Shown here piece by piece: positions 44,829 to 57,779 of a DNA stretch of 64,000 bases. Numbering within the stretch: position 1 is the first letter of the stretch; each line of letters starts with the position of its first letter. This DNA is from Takakia lepidozioides (Eukaryota; Streptophyta; Takakiopsida; Takakiales; Takakiaceae): contig CM060734.1 in NCBI GenBank assembly GCA_030704615.1, positions 3,348,001 to 3,412,000 of the forward strand. The letters are read 5' to 3'. The translations under genes were made by a program, and so were the position numbers. The notes under the pieces are model-generated. The model did not search any database. It saw only the letters and a list, made by a program, of their open reading frames with translations, and was not told the origin of the DNA.

Positions 44829-45000
44829 ACAGGGGGGGCTGCTATTTCATGAGCGCATGAGCATGAGCGGAAAAAAAAAAAGCATGAGCAGACCATTGTG
44901 AGTCCACGGAAATAGGGTTAGGAGGCACGGAAATAGGGTCATGTGAAGTTGGAATGTGGCACCAGGGACTTGAAATGCAACATTTTATTGCAAATTTTGT
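44829..45000 (-). repeat. 3' terminus of copy D (inverted)
   Basis: Starts GGGGGCTGCTATTTCATGAG, the reverse complement of the end at 28687, and continues through GCATGAGCAGACCATTGTGA, GGAAATAGGGTTAGGAGGCA and a reversed AATAAA near 44988. Confidence 0.8.
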
Positions 45001-45052
45001 GGCAAGGCCACGTCTATACAAGTTGTGTTCACTGTCATCGCCGGAATGGGCA

Positions 45053-48000
45053 CTACTCTCCTACACCCTCCCAGGAAACTGCCCCACCTTCTCCTCATCC
45101 CCTCATCCCCCTCATCCTCTGAGCTCTGTGATGCATCAGTTCCACTATGCCTCTCAAAATCCCGTCCTCTCCTTGGGGGGACTGTCCACCTCACCTCCTG
45201 GGAATCTTCTGCGTCTTCTCCCCCACTTTCCTAAGCAGAATCCACACAAATCTGCGAGCCCGACGGGCCTATAATCTGTTGCCTCCTCCCTCATCTTCAT
45301 TTTCTTGAGGCTTGCCTCGTCTAAAATCTGCTGTCACGACTACGTTCGGAAACACCTCCTAATGGACAAAACCGAAGCAAGCCGGGCAGCATAAGTAGGA
45401 AGGATGTACTTTCCTTCTGGACTAGCATGAAATCCCCCTGGCAAAAAAAATGCACGTTCCTCCTGCCCATATGAAACTCCCGGTTGTAGACGTCCCTCCG
45501 GCAGTACTTGGCATCCTACAGTAAGAACAATCCACTGAAGAATGTCAATACCCAGCACAACCAGAAAGGGTTTTCAATGAAAAGAGAGAGGAGGGACGGT
45601 GCCTCCAAAAATCCTGGAGGCAACTTAAAATGCCACCACTCACTCGTACAACGGGGCTCCTCGGCCCTCGATCCCAACCCTTCCTCCCCTGATCCTTCTC
45701 GATTTTCCTCATCCCCGAGGATGCCTTCCCTTTCGGCAGACGTTCAGCCGCTGCAAGTTCCGAGTTGTGGAGGCAGTATCTGGCTTGAAGGCGAACACAA
45801 TGCCTGTCGGACAACGTTCCGCCCACTTGCAGCACTGAGGGAACAAAGCGGGCGGTTATCGCTTGCGGCATGCAATTGCACTGGGGCCACGGAACAAACT
45901 GAGCAGTGAAGGCTCCGTGCCGCTCATGTGAGGTCCAGAATCCGCCCTTGGACATCCGAGCACGTATCTCCATGAGGGTTTGGATGAAAGCAGGGCTCCG
46001 GGTCCGGCTGTACCGCCACGGTTTTGCCTGTCTTTGTGTCCTTCGGCATACTCGAGTGGGGCACATAGTTGTAAGAGGACATCGTAGGTTACAGGGTCCG
46101 ACCGGCATCAACAAGACGACCGTCGTTGCGGAATTGAACGTAGACCCTCTCTTCACAAGCAATATGCCTCAAACACCAATGTCTGCACATCCAACAAAGA
46201 GGGATCAATTCAAGGGTCTACTTAACATACACACACAATATGAAGTGAATGCAATAGATTGATAACTTACAATTTGGCCCTCTGTTGCGCAACCCCTGCG
46301 TACTGAATGCAGAACCATTTTCCTGAGGAGGACCGGGGGTGACACTTTTCGGTGTCCACCTTGCCACCGCATTCTCTGTGGTCTTCACTCTCGTGCAAGG
46401 ACAACCACACTCCACCGTCATCCAGAAGCATCCCGACAGCCCAAACCCGGCTTTCCCAGGAGTCCTCAGTAAACTGTTCCAGGTGGGCACACCATCAGGC
46501 CCTCCAACAGCTCCCCATCTGGAATGTCGAGGAGAATCATGTCGCAAGCGTCTCCACCTCAAACCCCCCCCGAGTGCTCTTGCAATTCGTGCTCACTAGC
46601 CGTGAAGAATCCATCATGGCTTTCAAAAACCAGGGGTGTCTTTTAGGCTCGTACCGGCAGCCCCTCTTGGCTTTCCCCTTCTGCTCGCCAGAGACTTGTT
46701 GTGTGCCACCTCTTTTCGCTCGTCGGCAGCGAGAGCGTCAAGGAAGCTCTCATTGACGCATTGAGATGATGGTGGAGGTTGTATTCGAGCTTTGGCCGTG
46801 TGCGCTTATAACGTCACCGCCGACAATACCCGTCGTCCGTAGGCTCACCCTCAAATGCCCACTTCTTGGCAGAGCCAGTCCCAGTCCGAACTGAATTGGG
46901 AACCCGGACGAGGTGACTCTGTACGGGTAGGAGCAATAGCAAGTCGCAGGCGACCTTGAACAAAATCGGAGTTCCGGATCACTCTTCTTGGGTCCCCTCC
47001 TGCGCCTCCTCCGATGCGCCCCCGATTGGTTTTCTTCTTTTTGGGTGTTACTGCGACGGTCACCTGTTTCCTTGTCCTTATCCTTTGACTTTACTCTTCT
47101 AAGGCACGAACTCATGTTCCTGACATTCCTGCCTGAGCACGTTCTGCCGTCTCTGGATGTTCGCAAGCGCTTTTGCCTCTTGCACCAACGGCACGGACAG
47201 CGGAGCCGGTTTCGTCGGGAATTCGAAGCATCCAGCTTCAATTGCAACTCGCGATGGGTCGAGCGAGCCAGGCGGAGGTCCACATACCAAGGGCAATCAC
47301 GCAAATGTTCCAGATGCAACTCGCTTACAATATCGTCAGTGTAATGGAGTCAGCCCCAGGGTTCCTCTCATGCCAGGAAGAATGGTGGCTCGAAAAGACA
47401 CATGACCTTTCTCAACAAGGGAGAACTTACAGTACCTGCATTCATGAAAAACCACAATGAGGTCCGAAAATGGCTACGTCCTGAACGGCAAAGGGCCTAC
47501 AACTGGAATATGGCGCCGAATTTCCCCTTCAGGGCCACCCAGTCTAGGGACTTAGCCACTGAAAAGTGGCTAAGTCCTGTGAACGGGCACAATCGGTGGA
47601 ACTGGAAAAATGGGCCGAATTCCAGTTCAGAGCCAGCCAGTCTAGGGACTTAGCCCGAAAAATGGCTAAGTCCCTGGACGGCAATAGGGCCTAGAACTGG
47701 AAAACGCTCGAATTTCCAAGTTCCGGGCCAGCCCCCCTAGGGACTTAGCCCGAAAATGGCTAAGTCCCTGGGACGGCAATAGGGCCTAGAAACTGGAAAA
47801 CGGCGCCGAATTTCTAGTTCCGGGCCAGCACCCTAGGGACTTAGCCCGAAAATGCTAAGTCCCTGGACGGCAATAGGGCCTAGAACTGGAGGAAAAACGG
47901 CGCCGAATTTTACGTTCCGGGCCGAGCCACACTAGGGACTTAGCCCGAAAAATGGCTAAGTCCCGACGGACGGCAATAGGGCCTCGAACTGGAAAACGGC

Positions 48001-50333
48001 GCCCAAATTTCCAGTCCTGGCCAGCCACGTAGGGACTTAGGACCGAAAATGGCTAAGTCCCTAGCGGCAATAGGGCCTGGAACTGGAATATGGCGCCGAA
48101 TTTCCACTTCAGGGCCAGCAGTCTAGGGACTTAGACCGAAAATGGCTAAGTCCCTGAACGGCAATACGGCCTGGAACTGGAAAAGGGCGCCGAATTTCCA
48201 GTCACGGGCCAGCCAGTCTGGATTAGCCGAAAAATGGCTAAGTCCCTGGACGGCAATAGGGCCTAGAACTGGAAAAACGGCGCCGAATTTCCAGTTGCGG
48301 GCCAGCCACTAGGACTTCTAGGCCGAAAATGGCTCAGTCCCTGAACGGCATAGGGCCTAAAACTGGAATATGGCGCCGAATTTCCACTTCCGGGCCAGCC
48401 AGCTAGGGACTTAGGCCGAAAATGGTTGTTTTCCCCTGGAACAGGCAATCGGGGCCTGGACCTGGAAGATGGCGCCGAATTTCCAGTTCCGGGCCAGCCA
48501 GTTCTGGGTTAGCCTTTCGGCGCCCTGACTGGAAATTCGGGCGCCATTTTTCCCTAAACCACTTGAGGCCCTCTAACATCCTGAAATGCCAGGACTTGAA
48601 AGAAAGGCAGCGCGTATGTACCTGTACAGAGGCGCATTGCTGCTTTGTCCGCGTTCGGCTGGTCGGAAAACTCGGGCTCCGGCGAGATCTGCTATCTCCC
48701 GAAAGAATAGGTTGTTTTGTAGAGCAGAAAGTACCCTCGTACATATAGTCGTAGGCTCTCTGCTGCAGGCGAATACCATATTCGCACATGGATGTGCTTG
48801 TGTGTCCAGGCTCTTGCGCATGCGTCGTCACCTGTGGAGATTGTCCATCAGATCAGATTTCCTCAAAAAATAAAATGAATCCACCCCTACTAGAGTAGAG
48901 CCCAAACGAAGCGTGGGGAAGTACCTGAAACACCATGTCATGCGGTTTCATGTCGAATGTGGGGTCAGAGAGTTTGTCCGGTTTGGGGAAGCTCCACATG
49001 TCCCTGGTACTTTGGGAACCATTCCAGATTTGGAGCCACCGGGTCTGTCCAACCCCCAGCCAGCATATCGTAAGCGCCAAACACCACAAAAAGGAGTTGT
49101 TGCCACCACAATTTTGTTAAGAATGTATCACTTTTTGTGTTGCATCCACACAGGATGTGGCTAGACGATGGAGCTTCTCCAATGTCATCGTGGGCTTCAG
49201 AGCGCGAGAGTAGTGCTTCCCCACCTCCACCAGAAAGTCGGCACCAAGGGCGGGATCAGCTATGGCCACGTACTTTACCATCCGCGACTTGTACTTTATG
49301 CGGGCCCTCACCTCCGCAGCTTTGACATACGATTCGAGTTCCGGGAGGGTTTGGATTCTTCTCCTCTGACTCCATGTAGAACCTCCGCGCATGTGCCAAA
49401 TCCTGCTGTATTTTCGTCTGTCAGAATGCGCACATAAGATTAGAGATCCTGCTCAACACAATTTCTTCTATTGGGGGAGGGAGACAGATTAGCTCAACAA
49501 AACTGTCAGGAGCTTTACCTGAAATATGTAGTCCACCATGGGCGTCGATGCTCAGCCTATACCAGGTCTGTCTGCCTTTGCCTCCGACTTGCGCAGGGAG
49601 GTCGGCACTGAGGGAATTGCAAACTCCTTGCACCCCCTGCTTCCCGACATCCTTCACTCGGAAGAGCATATGGGACAAGTTGGTGCAATGAAGGCATTCT
49701 CGGTCACCCTGCAGTGCCACATTTCCATCAAACAATACTGAAATGGGATTTTCATCATATATGAGGATTCGCAATGAAATGACTTCCAATTCAAAGTCCA
49801 AAAGCGAGAGGGGTTGTAGCTTACGAGTTGATGTCGGCCATTGCAGCTTTGAGAAGACTGCGATCTTTGGGCCCCGCAACCTTCAGCAAAACACAATCAC
49901 GGCGAAATGCCAATTGAGATCGTTGGGGTGGGCTTGGGCAATGTGCTCCCATCCATGCCAGGAGGCGATGATTGCCGTCCCACACGTAGAACATCTTACC
50001 CGGACATGTGCTGGAAAAGAGGATCACTAGCAATCGATCTCTCGAACTCCTCATTTCGCGTTTGCCAATGGGGACCCCCCATTTGTTCACCCTATCGAAG
50101 TGTGGGCACGGGAAGCTCCGTGGTCGTTCTCAATGGAAACGTAAAAGGCGGCAGACCCCATTCGATATCCATTCCCCCGGAAAGAGAATTTCAGCTTGTC
50201 GATATCGCCTGGGAGGGCAGGTCCTCACCACCTTGCAATTACACCAGTGGCAAAGGGGAATTCGAAGCTTGGCCGGGTACACCATGCCCCCTCACCCTGC
50301 CAATGTTGTGTGGGTTGCCTCCAACATCTTGCA
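45053..50333 (-). pseudogene. Gene B copy D: nearly full ParB-methyltransferase-like gene, inverted, indel-rich
   Basis: Read downwards from the gap: part of the ParB-like domain (DIDKLKFSF, GSAAFYVSIEND, then VWDGNHRLLAW, about 50260-49930), GPKDRSLLKAAMADINS ending at a GTAAGC donor near 49828, a second exon (about 49720-49530), KYKSRMVKYVAIADPALGAD with HYSRALKPTMTLEKLHRLA (49300-49160), QTRWLQIWNG (about 49060), LFFREIA (about 48700), then the array-filled intron (to 47436), then PPFFLAW, CPWYVDL, linker, motif region and acidic tail to a stop at 45053-45055. Exon order matches gene B. From 47435 down it is close to copy C but with many small indels, some perhaps base-calling errors near the gap. 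The N-terminus lies in the gap. Confidence 0.6.
47436..48600. repeat. Palindrome array in an intron of copy D
   Basis: About ten units of roughly 100 bp with two alternating dyads: TGGCGCCGAATTTCCAG-type and GACTTAGCC...GGCTAAGTC. CGGCAATAGGGCCTAGAACT spacers recur. It lies between the exon with LFFREIA and the exon starting at 47435, the position of the 18903-19125 intron of gene B, which holds only one palindrome. Indels blur the spacing here. Confidence 0.8.
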
Positions 50334-50833
50334 NNNNNNNNNNNNNNNNNNNNNNNNNNNNNNNNNNNNNNNNNNNNNNNNNNNNNNNNNNNNNNNNNNN
50401 NNNNNNNNNNNNNNNNNNNNNNNNNNNNNNNNNNNNNNNNNNNNNNNNNNNNNNNNNNNNNNNNNNNNNNNNNNNNNNNNNNNNNNNNNNNNNNNNNNNN
50501 NNNNNNNNNNNNNNNNNNNNNNNNNNNNNNNNNNNNNNNNNNNNNNNNNNNNNNNNNNNNNNNNNNNNNNNNNNNNNNNNNNNNNNNNNNNNNNNNNNNN
50601 NNNNNNNNNNNNNNNNNNNNNNNNNNNNNNNNNNNNNNNNNNNNNNNNNNNNNNNNNNNNNNNNNNNNNNNNNNNNNNNNNNNNNNNNNNNNNNNNNNNN
50701 NNNNNNNNNNNNNNNNNNNNNNNNNNNNNNNNNNNNNNNNNNNNNNNNNNNNNNNNNNNNNNNNNNNNNNNNNNNNNNNNNNNNNNNNNNNNNNNNNNNN
50801 NNNNNNNNNNNNNNNNNNNNNNNNNNNNNNNNN
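50334..50833. other. Assembly gap, 500 N
   Basis: Exactly 500 undetermined bases. It cuts the ParB-like exon of copy D; the sequence on the right side (50834 on) is unrelated to gene B, so the missing length is probably not 500 bp. ORFs reported across it are artefacts. Confidence 1.
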
Positions 50834-52857
50834 TTAGCATTGCGAGGATCTCATGCAGTACTCTATACTACACTTCCAAAGAACCGTGATTGGTTAACGT
50901 GCTTAGCATGTGTGAGTGCAATCGGCACTCATATTCCAAACTGAACTATATTTTCAAAGGAGAATGTTTCATGGAAGACTATGTGCATTTTGTGAGTTGA
51001 ATGTAGGCATGACGACGCGAAAAAAACATGGATGACGGTTGCATTTTTCTCTCGGCGGTTGCACATTTCAAACGATTTGTTCCAAGAGGTGTAAGTCTTG
51101 ATAATCGCGGCCGTCTTTTGTTCCTTGACGGTCATGGGTCAGTCTAGATGCAATCACAGAAGCTGTTGCTATGGGTCTTGATCTTATTGCAAGTGATACC
51201 CCCGCATACCTCTCATGCATTGCAACCATTACACGTTGCTTGTTACCAATCTTTGGTTCACGAATAAGTACTATGGCAACCTGCATACACTCCGCTGTCC
51301 AAAGACCCGTAGCTGATGTGTTCTTGGTTGCAACACGTTTTCTACAAGCTTTCCCTGTCTGTGCACAATTGCCCGTATTGATAGGTTCTTCACCAATTCT
51401 TTGTACTCCTGCTCTAGGCCCAATACTCTCATAGTACTACGAGCTGCGTATGGAATTGTTATGCCTAGTGTAGTGGTGTCTACGATTATTCTTTTACTGC
51501 AAGTATTAGAAGCCATGCTCAAATTATTCGACTAGAATTTGTTATGTCACAGATTCCAAACTCAAAAGTCCAGACTCAAAGTAGGTGGGAGGATGGGTAT
51601 TTCTCACCTCACTTGGGAGTAAGTCTCAAGCTTAAGGAAAAGAACAATGGGTAGCCTAAAGCCTTAGGCTCAACCTATGCAGAAGTAGACACAATAGTAA
51701 AAAACAGGACTAGAGTCGAATGATCAAGAAGACATTTCTTGTATCTTCTTAAGCACATACTAGATGTACCAAGAAGAAAACCACCACAAATCAGCCAATG
51801 AGGGGTGATTTTGGGAGGGAGGTCTTCTACACACTCTAATACCTTCAAAAGGCAGCCAACAAAGAAGAATACTAGGAAACAAAACAAAAAGGAAAAAACT
51901 TAGCCTTCATGTTGTCTCTTCCGCAAGTTCCATGTAAAAGAAACAAGCCTAAAAGTAAGGGCTGGAACCTCACTTGGTCCCATCACAAGCACCCACACAA
52001 CCAACAGGTTAGTCACTATTGTGGAATACCAGGCTTTCTAAGCCCAACCCACTTGTTATCGATGTCCACTCTTAAGACAGTTCATCTATAGGTTTAGAAG
52101 AGAATGTGATAGCCATTTAATGAGAGAAATTAGGAAGCTAACACTGAGCTTCCCACACATATAAACAGTCATAACCTTCAAACTATGTTCTTGAAAAGAT
52201 GAAAGAAATTGTTGAGGCAATGCATTTCACCACAAACTAAACTGGAAAATAGAGGGGAACCTTGAAGTGTGTCATGATGTCAGAAGAACAACCTCCTTAC
52301 TTGCAGCACAGTCACCAGGCTAGAACCAGAGGAACATGGCTGAGACTGAAGCCATCTTCAGTCTAGAGGGAAGGAGTAGCATATCCCTCTTGTTTGACAT
52401 GTAGGTGTCACTTAGGAAGGGCCAAGTGGGTAGGCACATATAATTGCAAAAGTGGGGCAGCCACTTTGCCATTATGATGAGATTAGCATCACCTAGTGGA
52501 GGAGCTGCCAACTCGATGGACAGTTATAAAGAGTCGTCTATGGTGTTTGAGGCTAACCTTTAGAATGTCACCTGTTTGGAAATACCTCATTGCACAAACG
52601 GGGTAGTTAGACAATGAGGACATCATAAATGGTCACCTGAATGAAAGGGTTTCATTCAGGTTGTCAACGTATTTGCAATCCTTATTTTCAAAGAGATAAA
52701 GCAGATACATTGTTCTTTTCTTAAAGAAAAACAAACTAGGACAGCTCACCAAGGATATACTTTGTGAATGTCCTTGCATAGCAACACATCAAAATATAAA
52801 CAGAAAAGAGCTCTTCAAGGTTTGAAGAGCTCTCAACTGAAACCCTAAACAACAAAG
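50834..52857. other. AT-rich stretch without recognised genes
   Basis: Short ORFs occur at 51068-51286 and 51271-51522 (minus) and at 51171-51434 (plus). None has a known motif. No repeat shared with the rest of the window was noticed. Confidence 0.35.
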
Positions 52858-52866
52858 AGGGAGAGA

Positions 52867-52898
<32 letters not shown>

Positions 52899-52902
52899 GG
52901 AA
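52858..52902. repeat. GA-rich microsatellite
   Basis: GGGAGAGAGAGAGAGACAGA-type sequence of about 45 bp. Confidence 0.85.
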
Positions 52903-55790
52903 AGACTCCGGCCGAAGCTGGCGTAACTAAGAGGCACTTTGCCTCACGACTATTGCCCCCTTTATGTCACATAGATCATGTCTATTCTAGTATTAAGAAT
53001 CCTTCATCTGAAACCTCAATGTACTGGAGCCACATAGTACATTCACTCCCATGCAGCTCTAGAGGATCTTGCAATTCTGATCTCGCTAAGGTTCATGTAT
53101 GCGACTCATCAGCAAGCTAGACCTGTGTGGTAACAAACATCGCCCATGAATGAGGAATAAAACCAGACATGCAAATTGTGGATATAGGAGAGGTGAATCG
53201 GGCAGAATCATTCAGTCCAGTTCGCTCGAATTTAAGTTCGCACCCAATTTCGACTCGAGAAGTTGGAACTGACTGGAATCATGACTTCATAATGCACATG
53301 TGTACGCTGCAATGTTGGCCAGCAACATGTGAGGTGCCTTGAATATGTAAGTGCAAGAGCATAACGCAATTGTAGGGTCCTCGCAGGAGAGTGTAGCTTA
53401 ACTGATCCACTAGCAGCAGAAGCTCAAATCTCCCCACACAAGACCGGATCTACAGGAATATAGTCCTCGTCGTTCACTTTTTTGCTAGTGAACAGTGCAA
53501 AGCAACAACACTGGAGTACTTCAACGAACTACATAATTGTGTGCACCGTCACCTGAAAACTAAGATGTAAACATACAGGTCTGGAGAAATCATTTACCAT
53601 GTGGGCAACATTTGGTCTAGGTATAATGAATACCAAAATCTTCGGTTGGGGATTGTGATCCATGTACATTTGTAATAGCCAATGAAAGATTATGGAGGCA
53701 TTGATATGTCACAGGGTCTCTGAAATTTCTTGAGTGAGCATACGTGGATCAAGCGTATCCATAGGGCCTACTCCGCGTAAGAAGCTGGTCATGTTTGCAT
53801 AAGAAATGGTTTTGAGGTGCGGGGTCTTTGGTTGCACGATTCAATAACATGCAGGTAGTTGGGCTCTCTACCCTAGTGGTGACAGTAGTGTTGACTGCTA
53901 CCACAAATATGACAAGTTATTGGCGTCTCAACAGAGGGCTAGATCTCAAAGCCCTGGGGTGCTGGCTGGCCCCCTGCATTCCGCAGTGGCATGTGCAGAC
54001 AACTCTCCACTGTTCTGCCAAATACAAGTTGGTTCACATTCACACTGCCTTCGAGTGCCTAAATGAGACTCAACATTGTCTTCTCAAAGCCAGCTTTTGA
54101 CTTTCATGTGGAGCTAGAGCTCCCCTACAACAAAATGCTCTAAGTAATTGCAGCCGTAAATGTAAGCATTTGGGAAAGTGAGAAGGATATCGAAGCTAAA
54201 AAAATTCTTCAAATTGGGCGGCTGCATTCCCCCATAATCAAAGACTGGAATGCCATACGATTATTATACAACTTGTAGCACCGGCCCCACTTTACAAGCT
54301 CCGGAGCCGGTTGCTGCCCGGTCCCAGTATCTATGTGGCTTGATTTTATGAGCAGAAATTTTGAACTAGTTCCACTAGCGGACATAGATCTGTGTATAAT
54401 ATTATAATAAACTATTAAATATTTGTGTTGTACAGAGGGTTTTAGCTAATATACTCATAGACCATGTCATGGACCCTATTAACGTAGCAATACCTATGTT
54501 TGCCTATGATTTGTATTTTCATTTACAAACATATTATCCTTATAAGTGTGGATCGTGCTTATGCTTGTATTTTTTCCTGCACATGCCTTTTCTGCTCATG
54601 TTGTGCTCATTGGATACCAACCCCCCTTCTGAAGACTTCGAGTTGAAAGGGTAATTGTGTATTCTCGTTGTGGACCACATCACACACCGCTCTCCTCGTC
54701 TCTCGGAACAACCAAGAACTACATTATAATGTACAATTTCAGTCACCAAGTAAGCCTTTGTTTCACATTCGACCGGATTTCATATCAGTTGAGGATCAGT
54801 TTGCAACGTGCACTGGCACTCCCCTATAAACTGAAACAAATTAATGGACATCTTCAGTCATCAAGTAAGATCCTCTTCCCTTATCATGCACAGGTCCGTG
54901 CACCCCATGCACAACAACAATTGCTATGTATCCACAACGTGGTCATATTTGAACATGACACTTTTACATCAACACTAATTGGAAGTCAACACCATGTTTT
55001 CACCACACTGTAATTACCATAAAATGTGGGATAAGCAACATGTGTACAGAAAGATCATTCTTCTACCACGTCAACATGCTAAGGAAATGTTTGGCCCTCC
55101 GCTGGAATGTCTTTTTTCCCGCTTCCTATCATGTACTACATTCAGAATGACTTGACTCGAACTGACACAATATCATGAAATTAAAATTCATCTGTGAATA
55201 AGCTATAAGCATAACATGCCACAATATAAAACCATATTGACACACTTTGCTTAAGCCAAGCGGTACAATTCACATGGGTGGAAGGTCAAACTGTGTCAAG
55301 CTGCAACATAGTAAGATTGAGAGCAAGGCCAAGCCTCACATGGACTCAGTGTCCTCCCTAAATACACAAACACAGCTAGTCCCTTTTCTGTGCCATATTG
55401 ACTGCCTACGACCACGGCCAGTGGTACTAAAGAACCCTCATGACATAGTTCACTAAGACAAGGTCATCTTCTCTGGTACATAGACATCAAAGAATTCCTG
55501 GAGAGGATGCTAGGCAATGATGAAATGCCTCTTTTCTGACCTACACTTCCTCTCACAAAAAAATAGGGGCATGTGGTGGGCCCCCAAAGTCCTTCACCAA
55601 CCGCAATCCTTACAATCTTGGAAGGGCCTCATCAGCTGCCCTTCCCCTACAATATGATAGGATTGATTCTGCAGAAGAGAGGCTATAATTACTGCTACCA
55701 GTTCTGAGCAAATTTGGAATGTAGGGATTTATTTATTTATTTTTTAATCCTGATTTTTTTTTTTTTTTGTATTTCTTTCCATAGAAGTGT
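52903..55790. other. AT-rich stretch without recognised genes
   Basis: The longest ORFs (53828-54100 and 54657-55013, plus strand) have no motif I recognise and could be chance. T-rich tracts lie near 55730-55770. Confidence 0.35.
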
Positions 55791-55795
55791 TTATT

Positions 55796-55982
55796 GAGGA
55801 AGTAAAGTAAAATAAAGTAAAGTTTGTTTAACGTCGAGTGAATTTACGGAACCTGCTGCTCAACACACATCCCATCGAGGGGCCAATGGACAGTTGAAGG
55901 CACATGTTGAAGGATTGAACCAAGGATCACCCAGGTTATGCACAGGCAAGGCACAAATACCCAACCACTGGGCTATCTGCTC
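55796..55982 (-). repeat. tRNA-derived SINE
   Basis: On the minus strand it starts GCAGATAGCCCAGTGGTTGG, a Pol III A-box-like element (TAGCCCAGTGG). About 50 bp later comes GGTTCAATCC, a B-box-like element (55921-55912). It then runs about 100 bp to a TTTAC/TTTAT-rich tail (55825-55796). This layout is that of a tRNA-derived SINE. Confidence 0.55.
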
Positions 55983-55989
55983 AAGCAGA

Positions 55990-56744
55990 GGTTGCTACTG
56001 ATGAAATAACAATCCCCATTTTCATCAAACCACCTGACGCTATTGAGCTGGCTTCATCTGCACCTTCTTCATTCATCACCACCATCTTCTAAAGCATCAA
56101 CCCTCTATATAGATGGATTGCACTAATCCACCGCCGCATTTATGAACTAAACCATAAATCACGGGTCTTCAATAGCGGAGGGCGGCAGCGCCCGCCACCC
56201 TTTGCTTTATTATTCACATGCCTGCATCCATCCCCACGCCTTCTCTGCTCTCATCCCCAAATTATTTTTGCTAATCCCAAAAATTATTATTATTTCCCCC
56301 ATTTTATTGTTGGATTGCTGGGTCCAGTCGTGCAGTCCGTTCAATGGTAATTTTAAAATACCCATATTTAATCTATACATATAATAATCAATATTTTTTT
56401 TGTTTTTTGTTTTGTTTTTGGGGGGGAAATGGGACAAACCCCAGTAAAACAATAAATATTGTAGTGGAAATAATAAAAGACGCCTCCAAGATGAAATCTT
56501 GTGAACGTACTTGACAGTTCATTGAATTAATTATTACTTATTATTATTTTGTAATCTTTTATTTAGTACGTTCAATTAACCGAATGATGTAAATATTTCT
56601 TCTTGTTGCTCATCTTTTGCGACTTTGCATATGTGATTTGGACATACTTAAGCACATGTGGACCAAAGATGAGCTTGAACCAAGTTCATTCAATGGGTCA
56701 TTCAAATGATGAACATAGCTACGTGTCGTAGAGACAGAAAACAG
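55990..56744. other. AT-rich stretch without recognised genes
   Basis: Contains T-rich and G-run sequence near 56395-56430. The end (from about 56640) begins to resemble the 1-kb repeat family (GCACATGTGGACCAAAGATG). Confidence 0.35.
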
Positions 56745-57044
56745 CGTTTCATCTGCACATGATTTTCTTTTTTATTCCATTCTCAAGCCATATGCTGAAT
56801 GACAGCATGCGCAATGTGCATGCAAAATTTTGCAGTAAACAGATGTCATCTGGACCCAAAACCATATTTTTTTTTCCCTCATTTGCACTCCAAGGTTGAT
56901 TTCTCTTCAACTTCATGCACTCTTCATAGAGAGTTTTGCAATAGTGAGCGAAAAAAACACTTTTTTTTGGTCCAATCTTTTGCATGGATGTAGTGGTGTG
57001 GGGGTTGAATTCATTGAACAAAATAGAGCCAAAATGTTGTTGTT

Positions 57045-57085
<41 letters not shown>

Positions 57086-57650
57086 TGGGAATCTTTGCAC
57101 AGGTGTTGCACACATATTCAAGCACATGCAGGCAAAAGATGAGTTGGAACCACATCCGTTCAATGGGTGCAGTAGCCGTTCACCCATGAGAGGATTTTTT
57201 TTTTCACGATGAACAAAATTGGACAATAGGGTGAACGCGTCCTTGGGGGGGGGGGGAAATGATTTTGTTTTGTTTCGAAACTTTGCCTACGTATTGCGCA
57301 CATATTGCAACACCTGCGGGCCAAGGATGAGCTGAATCAAAATTGAATGAAAGGTCGAACCAACAATTGCCCATCGAAATGATTTTAGCTTCTTTTCAAA
57401 GGTCGTGGGTATATTTTACACACCAAACGAATGATTTTAGTTTGTTCTCAGACTTTGTCAGTACGTTCTCCATACCATCAAATATGTGTTGAACAAGTAT
57501 TAGATTAATCAAATTGATTGAAAGGTGGAACCCACAATTACCCATCGAATTGACTTTAACTTCTTTCCAAAGGTCCTAGGTATGTTTTACATACCAAACC
57601 ACTGATTTTAGGTTGCTCTCAAATTTCGTCCATCAGAAGTCTTCCATTGA
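56745..57650. repeat. Diverged relative of the 1-kb repeat, in two orientations
   Basis: 56800-57000 is the reverse complement of the 860-1030 region of the 1-kb repeat (shared CATGCACTCTTCATAGAGAG, TGGACCCAAAACCA). From 57110 to 57650 the sequence resembles the 120-bp subunits in forward orientation (CCCATCGAAATGATTTTAGC, ACCCATCGAATTGACTTTAA). A T run of about 30 bp (57049-57079) lies between them, and a G run at 57245-57255 interrupts the second part. Confidence 0.65.
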
Positions 57651-57779
57651 ACTAACAATGTACCATTTTAATCTGTCACTGTGATCAGTCATGTTTGGGG
57701 TTTGGTACAGATCACAAATGCATGTGGGTTTGCAGCGTTGGGGATCAACAGCTTCTCTATATACACAGTTGCATTTTCA

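Noticed and set aside
49907-50944. Long ORFs across the gap
   Set aside because: They are produced by undetermined bases read as open codons.
50834-51560. Overlapping short ORFs as a possible conserved gene
   Set aside because: No recognisable motif and no homologous copy in the window; I could not support a coding call.
57049-57079. T run as a retroposon poly-A tail
   Set aside because: It lies between two pieces of the 1-kb repeat relative, with no retroposon body beside it.
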